Shown here: in pieces, positions 55,101-61,965 of the stretch
Layout of the letters: each line of letters begins with the position of its first letter
Numbering within the stretch: position 1 is the stretch's first letter
Source of the DNA: Thermoanaerobaculia bacterium
Lineage (GTDB): Bacteria > Acidobacteriota > Thermoanaerobaculia > Multivoradales > Multivoraceae
NCBI GenBank assembly: GCA_022822365.1
Contig: JAJEBV010000041.1
Location: 45,890 to 109,889 of the forward strand
Length of the DNA stretch: 64,000 nucleotides
Reading direction: 5' to 3'
Notes under the pieces: generated by a model
What the model saw: the letters and a program-made list of their open reading frames with translations, nothing else
Database searches by the model: none
Told to the model about the DNA's origin: nothing
Position numbers and translations under genes: made by a program

Positions 55101-56650
55101 ATCGTCCGCGTGGGGAAGGCGATGCGCACGCCGAGCCGGTCGGCGAGTCGAAGAATGTCCAGGGCCAGGTCGTGGCGGAGCCGCAACTCCGTACTCCAGT
55201 CCGGGGCCAGGAAGAAGACGTAGAGCATGATCTCCAGGCCGTCGGTGCCGAACTCGTTCAGGTGAATCTCGAAGGCGTCCTGGCGCATCGAGTCGTTGGC
55301 GCGGACGATCTGCCGCAGGCCCTCGCAGAAGGCGTCGACGCTTTCCGGCGGCGTGTCGTACGTGATGCTGATGCGCGTGCTCCACCGGCGGAACGCCCGA
55401 GCGCCGTAGTTGTCAACCGAGGCGTCGATCAACCTGGCGTTGGGGAGCGTGATCAGGGAGGCGTAGAACGTCCGGACGCGGGTGCTGCGGAAGCCGATCT
55501 CCTCGACCACGCCTTCGACGTCACCGACCTTGACCCAGTCGCCGATGCGAAACGGCCGGTCGAGCAGGACGGTGACCGACCCGAACAGGTTCTTGAGCAG
55601 ATCCTGCGCCGCGAGGGCCACCGCGAGGCCACTCAATCCCAGGCCGGCGAGCAGCGCCGTCACGTCCCGCCCCTGCTGGGCGAGCAGGAAGACGACGCCG
55701 AAGACGGCGACCGCCACCTTCAGCGTCTTGGTGACGAACGGGACCAACTGGTCCTGGAAGCGGTTCTCGGCTCTGGCGGCACGCGCTCGAAGCGCCGTTC
55801 CGAGGAGATCGATCTGGGCGAATGCCACCCGGCCGAGCGCCAGCAGGAACAGCACGAGAACGACCACGTCCAGCCAGGCATGAACCCGGGGCGGCAAGCC
55901 CAGCCACTGAAGGCCCAGCCACCACACTCCGGCCATGACCAGCAGTCCGGTCGGGCGCAGGATGCGACGCGCTCCCTTGAGGTCGAGGGACTCGTAGCGC
56001 CGGTTCAGCGGTCCGCCGAGCAATCCGTAGGCGATCCAGACGACGACCCGGTCGATCAGCAGGCCGACCAGAACGAGGATCGGCAGCGCCAGCCACTGCC
56101 AGGGGTGGAGAACGAAACCACCGGTCCGCAGATAGGACGGAACACGATCGCGGAGCCAGGTCGCCGCCGTGACCGGCGCTTCCTCGACCCCTTCGACCAC
56201 GGAGCGGTCCCGCAACTCCTCGTACAACGTCGGGACAGACGCGACCGTCTCGCGCGTGAACAGCCAGTTCCCGTTCGCGTCCGGCGCCAGCACGATCGGC
56301 ACGGACAGGTCGTCGCTGAACACCCACCGGTCCAGGGCGTCCCCGTCCGGAATGGCCGCGAGGTCCACGAACTCGAGCCGGTCGATCACGTGCTTCAGTT
56401 CGCTGGCCAGGTTCCTTCCCTGCCGCGCTCGCACCGGGAAGGGGAGATCCCCAAGGTCGAGGCAGCCGGCCGCGGTCTCCAGATCGGGACGACCGTCGTC
56501 GGTCGCGAAGGCCTCGAGGAAGACGCGCATCGTTTCCCGTGGACTCGACAACGACTGGTCAGCCGCCGGCTGGGCAAAGGCGAACCAGGCCGCGGCGAGG
56601 AGCGCGCCGCTGGCGAGAAGACTGACCCTTCGCAGGACGGGAGAGGTCAT
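55061..56650 (-). CDS. Mechanosensitive ion channel of the MscS family
   Basis: The 529-residue protein has a signal peptide (about residues 1-27, ending FAFAQPA), an extracytoplasmic domain of about 150 residues, then four to five membrane helices and the MscS pore: LLAGLGLSGLAVALAAQDLLKNLFGSVTVLLDRPFRIGDWVKVGDVEG (about residues 325-372). The cytoplasmic beta-domain and vestibule follow. The glycine/alanine pattern of the pore-lining helix is intact. It should release solutes on membrane tension. The 3' end overlaps the kinase gene's 3' end, with the overlapped frames both coding. Confidence 0.9.
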   Translation of the reverse strand: MTSPVLRRVSLLASGALLAAAWFAFAQPAADQSLSSPRETMRVFLEAFATDDGRPDLETAAGCLDLGDLPFPVRARQGRNLASELKHVIDRLEFVDLAAIPDGDALDRWVFSDDLSVPIVLAPDANGNWLFTRETVASVPTLYEELRDRSVVEGVEEAPVTAATWLRDRVPSYLRTGGFVLHPWQWLALPILVLVGLLIDRVVVWIAYGLLGGPLNRRYESLDLKGARRILRPTGLLVMAGVWWLGLQWLGLPPRVHAWLDVVVLVLFLLALGRVAFAQIDLLGTALRARAARAENRFQDQLVPFVTKTLKVAVAVFGVVFLLAQQGRDVTALLAGLGLSGLAVALAAQDLLKNLFGSVTVLLDRPFRIGDWVKVGDVEGVVEEIGFRSTRVRTFYASLITLPNARLIDASVDNYGARAFRRWSTRISITYDTPPESVDAFCEGLRQIVRANDSMRQDAFEIHLNEFGTDGLEIMLYVFFLAPDWSTELRLRHDLALDILRLADRLGVRIAFPTRTIQLEATADDDSSD

Positions 56651-56712
56651 GGCGGCGACACTCTTCCAACCACCGCCGGAACCGTCAAGCGCGGCCCGGC
56701 GCCACGGGCTGC

Positions 56713-56718
56713 TAGCGT
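56713..56718 (+). promoter_or_regulatory. -10 box (TAGCGT) of the glutamine cyclotransferase gene
   Basis: TAGCGT ends 12 bases before the ATG at 56731, with no ribosome site between. Confidence 0.35.
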
Positions 56719-56730
56719 GGCCGTCGGCGC

Positions 56731-57573
56731 ATGCACAAGACCCTCTCGGCCCTCAGCCTGTTGAGCTTCGCCCTGCTCCTCGCTCCGGCGTGCGCGCCGG
56801 CCGGGTCGAGCGATTCATCGACGAACGACGGGGCTGGCCAGCGGCCGCCAGACCCGGAACGCTGGCTGGTCGAGATCCTCGACCGGCGTCCACACGATCC
56901 CGGGGCCTACACGCAAGGCCTGCTGTGGCGCGACGGGGTGATCTACGAGAGCACCGGCTCCTATGGCGCCTCGAGCCTGCGCTCGTGGCGCTGGGATGAC
57001 GGTTCGGAACTGGACCGGGTCGATCTCGACCGGGACCTCTTCGGCGAGGGCATCGCCCTCGTTCCGGGCGCGGAGGAGCGGCTGATCCAGTTGACCTGGC
57101 GACGAGGCATGGCCCTGGTGTGGACTCTGGAACCGTTCACCGAACTGGGGACGATGCGCTTCGACGGGGAAGGTTGGGGACTCGCCTACGACGGATCGGA
57201 CCTCATCATGAGCGACGGCACACCGATCCTCACGTTCCGCGATCCCGAGACCCTGACGGTGCGGCGGCGCCTGCGCGTAACGAGGAGCGGCATGCCGGTG
57301 GACGACCTGAATGAACTCGAGCTGGTGGACGACCTGCTCTTCGCGAACCTCTTCGGCAGCGACGAGATCGCCGCCATCGACATGGATTCCGGATCGGTGG
57401 TGGCCATGGTCGACGCTTCGGGCCTCCTGACCGAGGAGGAGGCGGAGGATGCGGACGTCCTCAACGGCATCGCCTACCGGCCCGAGACCGGGACCTTCCT
57501 GCTGACCGGGAAGTACTGGCCCTGGATCTTCGAGGTGCGGATCCTGGGCTACGATCCGCCGCTCGCCCGATGA
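56731..57573 (+). CDS. Glutaminyl-peptide cyclotransferase, lipoprotein
   Basis: The family converts N-terminal Gln to pyroglutamate. The 280-residue protein has a signal peptide with lipobox APAC (Cys near residue 21), so it is anchored in an envelope membrane. The mature part is a five-bladed beta-propeller like that of plant-type and bacterial cyclotransferases: [32 protein letters not shown] (about residues 53-84), [18 protein letters not shown] and [26 protein letters not shown], then LNGIAYRPE. The catalytic Glu after YTQGLL (IYES) is kept. Not the zinc-dependent animal type. Confidence 0.88.
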   Translation: MHKTLSALSLLSFALLLAPACAPAGSSDSSTNDGAGQRPPDPERWLVEILDRRPHDPGAYTQGLLWRDGVIYESTGSYGASSLRSWRWDDGSELDRVDLDRDLFGEGIALVPGAEERLIQLTWRRGMALVWTLEPFTELGTMRFDGEGWGLAYDGSDLIMSDGTPILTFRDPETLTVRRRLRVTRSGMPVDDLNELELVDDLLFANLFGSDEIAAIDMDSGSVVAMVDASGLLTEEEAEDADVLNGIAYRPETGTFLLTGKYWPWIFEVRILGYDPPLAR

Positions 57574-57622
57574 ACCTGAAGCGCGACGAAACCCAGGGAC
57601 CGAAACAGGAGTACTTCAGAGC

Positions 57623-58627
57623 ATGAGCGATCAGATCTGGTACGTCGCCGTCGACGGCAAGCAGGAAGGACCGTACAAGGCCGAGGAGATCGAGGAGAGG
57701 ATCCGTTCCGGCTCAGTCGCGCGCGGCGCTCACGTCTACCGGGACGGCATGGGCAACTGGGCGCCGGTCGTCAGCGAGCCGCGGTTCGCCGCCGCCTTCG
57801 GCACGCCGATCCCCAAGCCGCCGGGGGGCGTCGCTGATGAAATCGACTTCGTGATCGTCGGCGAGGAGATGCAGTTCGTCGAGATCACGCTCGACCCGGG
57901 CGAGGCCTGTATCGCGGAAGCGGGATCGTTCATGTACATGGATCCCGGCATCGAGATGAACACGATCTTCGGCGACGGTTCGGAGCGTGGCGGGGGCGGC
58001 TTCATGGACAAGCTCCTTTCCGCCGGCAAGCGGGTCCTGACGGGGGAGTCCCTGTTCATGACGGTATTCGGTAACGGCGCCGGTGCCCGCCGCAACGTGG
58101 CTTTCGCCTCGCCCTACCCGGGGCGCATCATTCCACTCGACCTTCCGGCGCATGGCAACACGATCCTCTGCCAGAAGGACGCCTTCCTCTGTGCCGCCAA
58201 GGGCGTATCGGTGGGCATCGCGTTTCAGCGAAAGCTCGGGGCTGGTCTGTTCGGCGGCGAAGGCTTCATCCTGCAGAAGCTCGAAGGCGACGGACTCGCG
58301 TTCGTCCACGCCGGCGGCACGGTCGTCGAGCGCGATCTCGCCGCCGGCGAGACGCTTCGGCTGGACACCGGTTGCCTGGTCGCCTTCGAACGCCAGGTCG
58401 ACTACGACATCCAGACGGTGCCCGGGATCAAGACCGCGCTGTTCGGCGGCGAGGGGCTCTTTTTCGCCAGCCTGACCGGACCCGGAAAGGTGTGGATCCA
58501 GTCCCTTCCGTTCAGCCGCCTGGCGAGCCGGGTCTACGCCGCCGCCCCCCAGACCGGCGGGACTCGCAAGGGCGAAGGTTCCGTCCTCGGCGGTCTGGGC
58601 GGCCTGGTGATGGGCGATCGTCGCTGA
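57623..58627 (+). CDS. AIM24/TIGR00266 family protein with N-terminal GYF_2 domain
   Basis: The 334-residue protein begins with a GYF_2-like domain (residues 4-55, [22 protein letters not shown]), which usually binds proline-rich ligands. The AIM24 region follows (about 70-310): [81 protein letters not shown] and [22 protein letters not shown]24 proteins form a double beta-sandwich; the function is not established. AGGAG lies 11 bases before the ATG. The stop lies inside the left arm of the palindromic element that follows. Confidence 0.88.
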   Translation: MSDQIWYVAVDGKQEGPYKAEEIEERIRSGSVARGAHVYRDGMGNWAPVVSEPRFAAAFGTPIPKPPGGVADEIDFVIVGEEMQFVEITLDPGEACIAEAGSFMYMDPGIEMNTIFGDGSERGGGGFMDKLLSAGKRVLTGESLFMTVFGNGAGARRNVAFASPYPGRIIPLDLPAHGNTILCQKDAFLCAAKGVSVGIAFQRKLGAGLFGGEGFILQKLEGDGLAFVHAGGTVVERDLAAGETLRLDTGCLVAFERQVDYDIQTVPGIKTALFGGEGLFFASLTGPGKVWIQSLPFSRLASRVYAAAPQTGGTRKGEGSVLGGLGGLVMGDRR

Positions 58628-58752
58628 CGCCGCGCATGGAACAGGCCGCCAGAAAGGTGCCGGCCTGCCCGCTCATCTGGCCGCCTTCGGCGGCAGCGGG
58701 TCAGAAGACCCGCGCACCCAGTGGGCGGCCAGTTGCATGCGCGGCGTCAGCG
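58622..58752. repeat. 131-bp nested palindrome between convergent genes
   Basis: A perfect 17-bp inverted repeat, CGCTGACGCCGCGCATG (58622-58638) and its complement (58736-58752), encloses a GGCCGCC/GGCGGCC pair. Inside are GGTGC/GCACC (58656/58718) and two hairpins: GCCGCC-TTC-GGCGGC, and GCGGGTC-AGAA-GACCCGC. The left arm includes the stop of the AIM24 gene. The right arm ends three bases before the stop of the small minus-strand gene. The inner design matches 24972-25006. It may be a small non-autonomous element or a strong bidirectional terminator. Confidence 0.75.
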
Positions 58753-58754
58753 GC

Positions 58755-59018
58755 TCAGGTGGCGACCGACTCGATCTTCAGCATGCGGGCCCAGGCAGCG
58801 CGCAGGCTCTCGGGCAGGTCCAGGTCGTCGAAGAGTTCCCGCACATCATCCCGGGAAACGTAGTCCCAGATGTCTTCCCACTGTGCGTAGCGCAGCATGC
58901 AGGAGATCGCGGTGCAGCGATCCTCGCGGCTTCCGCCGTGGAGCATCTCTTCGAGTTCCTCGCCGGTCACGTCCCGCTCCGGGAAGAAGTAGAGGGGCTG
59001 GGAGCGGCGGACCATCAA
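58755..59018 (-). CDS. Small conserved protein of unknown function
   Basis: Not recognised. The 87-residue protein (86 if the second ATG at 59015 is used) is soluble, acidic and mostly helical: VTGEELEEMLHGGSREDRCTAISCMLRYAQWEDIWDYVSRDDVRELFDDLDLPESLRAAWARML. No signal peptide, and two cysteines near the middle. A TATGAT -10 box lies 29 bases upstream. The tight codon pattern and a promoter support a real gene. It might be a small regulatory or adaptor protein, which is only a guess. Confidence 0.65.
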   Translation of the reverse strand: MMVRRSQPLYFFPERDVTGEELEEMLHGGSREDRCTAISCMLRYAQWEDIWDYVSRDDVRELFDDLDLPESLRAAWARMLKIESVAT

Positions 59019-59047
59019 GCGCGAGGACGAGGGGCGTAACGGGGCGC

Positions 59048-59053
59048 ATCATA
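59048..59053 (-). promoter_or_regulatory. -10 box (TATGAT) of the 87-residue protein gene
   Basis: TATGAT on the minus strand is 29 bases before the ATG at 59018. It is divergent from the tRNA-Gly promoter. Confidence 0.4.
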
Positions 59054-59083
59054 GCGTCTTTTTCCGAGGTGGGGCCGGGGTGC

Positions 59084-59112
59084 TTGACCGTCCGCAGGGG
59101 CTGGGTTACCTT
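59084..59112 (+). promoter_or_regulatory. Promoter of tRNA-Gly
   Basis: TTGACC (59084-59089), a 17-base spacer and TACCTT (59107-59112) make one of the two best -35/-10 pairs in the window. Start of transcription is expected about 13 bases before the tRNA. Confidence 0.65.
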
Positions 59113-59131
59113 GAACCCGGTCTGAGCGCCT

Positions 59132-59207
59132 GCGGGCATAACTCAGTTGGCAGAGTGCCAGCTTCCCAAGCTGGATGTCGCGGGTTCGAGTCCCGTTGCC
59201 CGCTCCA
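59132..59207 (+). tRNA. tRNA-Gly (anticodon CCC)
   Basis: A complete 76-base cloverleaf with encoded CCA. The acceptor stem GCGGGCA pairs with TGCCCGC. The anticodon stem CCAGC pairs with GCTGG around TTCCCAA, giving anticodon CCC, which reads GGG. The T arm contains GGGTTCGAGTCCC. Confidence 0.97.
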
Positions 59208-59274
59208 GACGCCTCAGCCGCCGTGTAGCCTGGTCCGGAACGAGTTCAAGAGACAGGAAGGGTACAAACAGCAG

Positions 59275-59742
59275 ATGGCGTTCTTCAAGAAGGATCTCGA
59301 GGAAACAGCGGCGGAAGCCGCGCTGACGCCTCCCGGGGAGGTGAGGTCGCCTTCGGCCGCGCCGGCGCGCACCTACGTCGCGCCGGGTTCACACATCGAC
59401 GGCAGCATCGCTGGCGATGCCGAGGTCCTGGTCGACGGTTCCCTGGCGGGGAACGTGGAGCTCAAGGGCCGTTTCGTGCTCGGACGGCGGGGGCGGATCG
59501 AGGCTGACGTGGTTGCCCAGTCCGTCCAGGTTTCGGGTCATGTGAAGGGCGATATCCGGGCATCGGAGAAGATCGAAGTGCTGTCCTCGGGCTCCGTCGA
59601 GGGCGATCTGACCGCTCCTCTCGTGTCCATCGCCGAGGGGGGCATCTGCAACGGCAGGATCGAGATGAGCGGCACGCTGGCGATCGGCGCGACGCCTGGT
59701 CGGAGTTACGCGAGCGCTGCCGGCGGCCCGGGCGACTCCTGA
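59275..59742 (+). CDS. Bactofilin family cytoskeletal protein
   Basis: Bactofilins polymerise without nucleotide and organise cell-wall or polar structures. The 155-residue protein has a short N-terminal tail beginning MAFFKKDLEE and the beta-helical core made of repeated GSIAGDAEVLVDGSLAGNVEL, GRIEADVVAQSVQVSGHVKGDIRASEKIEVLSSGSVEGDL units (about residues 42-130). The ATG at 59275 was chosen over a reading that begins in the tRNA gene. GGAAGG lies 13 bases upstream. The 3' end overlaps rluD by 37 bases on the other strand. Confidence 0.92.
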   Translation: MAFFKKDLEETAAEAALTPPGEVRSPSAAPARTYVAPGSHIDGSIAGDAEVLVDGSLAGNVELKGRFVLGRRGRIEADVVAQSVQVSGHVKGDIRASEKIEVLSSGSVEGDLTAPLVSIAEGGICNGRIEMSGTLAIGATPGRSYASAAGGPGDS

Positions 59743-60701
59743 CGAGCGACCGGCAATCCCTGATCCAGGCGACAGGCCTTGCACAGGGCCTGAAGGTCTT
59801 CGGGCACCTGAGCGGCGAAGGCGCGCGACGGTGTGCCGCCGAACCCCGGCAGCGTGAGCCGCAGAGCGTGGAGAGCCGGTCGCGGAAACTCGCGCACCGG
59901 CCGGCGCATGGATGGCTCGAGGCTTCTCCAGCGTGCCTCGCCATAGGTCGGATCGCCGACAAGAGGGTGTCCGATCGCCTTGCAGTGAACCCGGATCTGG
60001 TGGGTTCTGCCGGTCAGGATTTCCAGTTCCAGCAGTGAAACGCCGGCTGTCCCGGCCAACAGCCGGTATCTGCTGACCGCTGGCCGTCCGCCCCTGGACT
60101 CAGTCACTACCGCCATGCGGGTGCGCACCGCCGGGTCGCGGCCGATCGGTAGTGTGATCTCGCCCTGCGGCGGTTCGGGCCCACCGTAGACCACGGCCAG
60201 ATAGACCTTGTCGACCTCGCGTTCGGCAAAGGCGCGGCTCAGCCGCCGGTAGGCGCCATCGTTGCACGCGACGGCAAGGGCGCCGCTGGTGCCCGCGTCC
60301 AGGCGATGAACGATGCCGGGCCGTTCCGCGGACCCGACTCCGGCGATGCCGGGGCGGTAGTGGAGGAGCCTGTTCACCAGGGTGCCTCCCGGCACGCCGC
60401 TTCCGGGGTGCACGATCAGGCCGGCGGGCTTGTCCACGATGAGCAGGTCCTCGTCCTCATGGATCACTGAGACGGGCCCGGGCTCGGCGAGCGGCTGCTC
60501 CGACGGGGGCGGAGGCAGGCTGTAGGCGATCTCCTCGCCGCCCCGGAGTACGTAGGACGGCTTGAGCGGCGAGCCTCCGGCCGTGACAAGACCGCGGCGG
60601 AAAAGACTCTGAACCCGGTTCCGGGGCTGGTCGAGGACCCGCGCGAGGTAGACGTCGACCCGCTGGCCGGCCGCCGAGGCCGGCGCCTCGATCGAGGTCA
60701 C
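59706..60701 (-). CDS. Pseudouridine synthase of the RluA/RluD family
   Basis: The 331-residue protein has an N-terminal S4-like domain (residues 12-60, QRVDVYLARVLDQPRNRVQSLFRRGLV) and the catalytic motif GIVHRLDAGTSGALAVA (about residues 132-148), with its Asp. LEILTGRTHQIRVHCKAIGHPLVGDPTYG follows. The size and lspA neighbour fit RluD, which modifies helix 69 of 23S rRNA; RluC is the alternative. It overlaps lspA by four bases. Confidence 0.92.
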   Translation of the reverse strand: MTSIEAPASAAGQRVDVYLARVLDQPRNRVQSLFRRGLVTAGGSPLKPSYVLRGGEEIAYSLPPPPSEQPLAEPGPVSVIHEDEDLLIVDKPAGLIVHPGSGVPGGTLVNRLLHYRPGIAGVGSAERPGIVHRLDAGTSGALAVACNDGAYRRLSRAFAEREVDKVYLAVVYGGPEPPQGEITLPIGRDPAVRTRMAVVTESRGGRPAVSRYRLLAGTAGVSLLELEILTGRTHQIRVHCKAIGHPLVGDPTYGEARWRSLEPSMRRPVREFPRPALHALRLTLPGFGGTPSRAFAAQVPEDLQALCKACRLDQGLPVARQESPGPPAALA

Positions 60702-61228
60702 TTCGACGTGCCGGCGCCGACCAGGTCGTTTCGGCCTGCCCTGGCCTCGGTGGTCCGGTTCCCCAACGACGGAACGAAGCTGTGGACCAGCATCAGGACG
60801 ATGCCGACCGTCACGCCGCTGTCGGCGACGTTGAAGGCGGGCCAGTGATACGTGCCGACGTAGACGTCCAGAAAGTCGGTAACCGCCCGCAGCAGGATGC
60901 GGTCGACCAGATTGCCGACAGCGCCGCCGAGCACCAGGGAAAGGGAAAGGAGGAGCAGCGGCTCCCGTTCCGATGTGCGTCTGAAGTAGATCGAAACGAT
61001 GGCGAGGGCGGCGAAACCGAGAGCGGTCAGCACGAGTGTGCCGCCGAGTTCACGCCCGGCCGGGAACAGTCCGAATGCGATGCCGGTGTTCTGCACGTGC
61101 ACGAGATCGAAGAAGCCCGGCACGACTTCCACTCGCTCGTGCGGCTCCAGGACGCCTTCGATCCAGAGCTTGGTCCACTGATCCAGCGCCAGAATCAGCG
61201 CGGAAACAACGAGGAACCTAGCCCGCAT
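60698..61228 (-). CDS. lspA: Lipoprotein signal peptidase (signal peptidase II)
   Basis: LspA cleaves prolipoproteins before the lipidated Cys. The 176-residue protein has four membrane helices and conserved blocks DQWTKLW (residues 16-22), VQNTGIAFGLF, GGAVGNLVDRI (catalytic Asp) and the second catalytic Asp in WPAFNVADS. The C-terminal tail (about residues 158-176) is basic and unconserved. Its likely clients in this window include the DctP, LolB-like and cyclotransferase lipoproteins. It is coupled to rluD, a very common pair. Confidence 0.95.
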   Translation of the reverse strand: MRARFLVVSALILALDQWTKLWIEGVLEPHERVEVVPGFFDLVHVQNTGIAFGLFPAGRELGGTLVLTALGFAALAIVSIYFRRTSEREPLLLLSLSLVLGGAVGNLVDRILLRAVTDFLDVYVGTYHWPAFNVADSGVTVGIVLMLVHSFVPSLGNRTTEARAGRNDLVGAGTSK

Positions 61229-61260
61229 GGCTACCCTGCGTGAGCCGCCGGGGCGTGGGA

Positions 61261-61941
61261 TCAGTAGGGCTCGGGATCACTGGCGTCACGGGCCGGCATC
61301 GTACCAGCCGCTCCGGTCCAGGCGGTCTCGAGATCGACCGCCGCGCGCGGGTCGAGGAAGGCCCTGATCGCCGCCACGCCGTGCGCGCCCGCATCAGCGA
61401 TCGAGGCCGCATTGCCGGCATCGACACCGCCGACGGCGAGCAACGGCAGGCCGACGCTCACGGCCCGTCGAAGCCGCTCCAGGCCCTGGGCCGGGCCGAA
61501 GCGCCGCTTCTCCGGAGAGTCGAAAACGGGGCCGAACAGAGCGTAGTGGGCTCCGGACTCCGAAGCGGCCTCGAGTTCCGCCACGCTGTGTGTGGAGACG
61601 CCCAGCAGCAGACCGCGCTGGTGAACATCCTTGCCCAAGTCCGGCCACGACGCGTCGGATGGAAGGTGAACGCCATCGGCATCGCAGGCGACGGCGGCCC
61701 CGAGGTCGCCGTTCACGATCAGGACTCCGTCGAAGGCGCTTCGGAGGGAGCGGCCGAGGCGGATCAGGTCGGCCCGTTTCAGGTCCTTCTCGCGCAGTTG
61801 AATCGCCGTACCCGCCGGGAGCGACCGGGCCCAGCTTCCAAGTCCCGCGGCGCCGCCGCAGAGTTGCCGGGCGCTGATCGCAAGCAGTTCCGGAATCCTG
61901 GGCTGCTCTCTCACGCGCTCGACCCGACAGAGCCCGGTCAC
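61261..61941 (-). CDS. Thiamine phosphate synthase family protein (ThiE/TenI-like)
   Basis: The 226-residue protein is a TIM barrel of the ThiE/TenI family: IQLREKDLKRADL (residues 48-60), LIVNGDLGAAVACDADGVHLPSD, GVSTHSVAELEAASESGAHYALFGPVFDSPEKR (about 115-147) and LPLLAVGGVDAGNAASIADAGAHGVAAIRAF. It has the Arg-x-Lys and Ser-Thr-His signatures, but Pro replaces the Gly that follows the ThiE HLG motif and a Cys-rich N-terminus is added. TenI-like action cannot be excluded. No TPP riboswitch is seen in the 24-base gap upstream. Confidence 0.8.
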   Translation of the reverse strand: MTGLCRVERVREQPRIPELLAISARQLCGGAAGLGSWARSLPAGTAIQLREKDLKRADLIRLGRSLRSAFDGVLIVNGDLGAAVACDADGVHLPSDASWPDLGKDVHQRGLLLGVSTHSVAELEAASESGAHYALFGPVFDSPEKRRFGPAQGLERLRRAVSVGLPLLAVGGVDAGNAASIADAGAHGVAAIRAFLDPRAAVDLETAWTGAAGTMPARDASDPEPY

Positions 61942-61965
61942 GGGCTCGCCGGCATCAGGTCGCCG

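Noticed and set aside
53595..55385. 596-residue minus-strand frame opposite the histidine kinase
   Set aside because: Covers the kinase's ATPase domain, which has all its motifs; no domain in the frame itself.
61942..61965. TPP riboswitch before the ThiE-like gene
   Set aside because: Only 24 bases separate it from the upstream gene; too short for the aptamer and no THI-box sequence is present.
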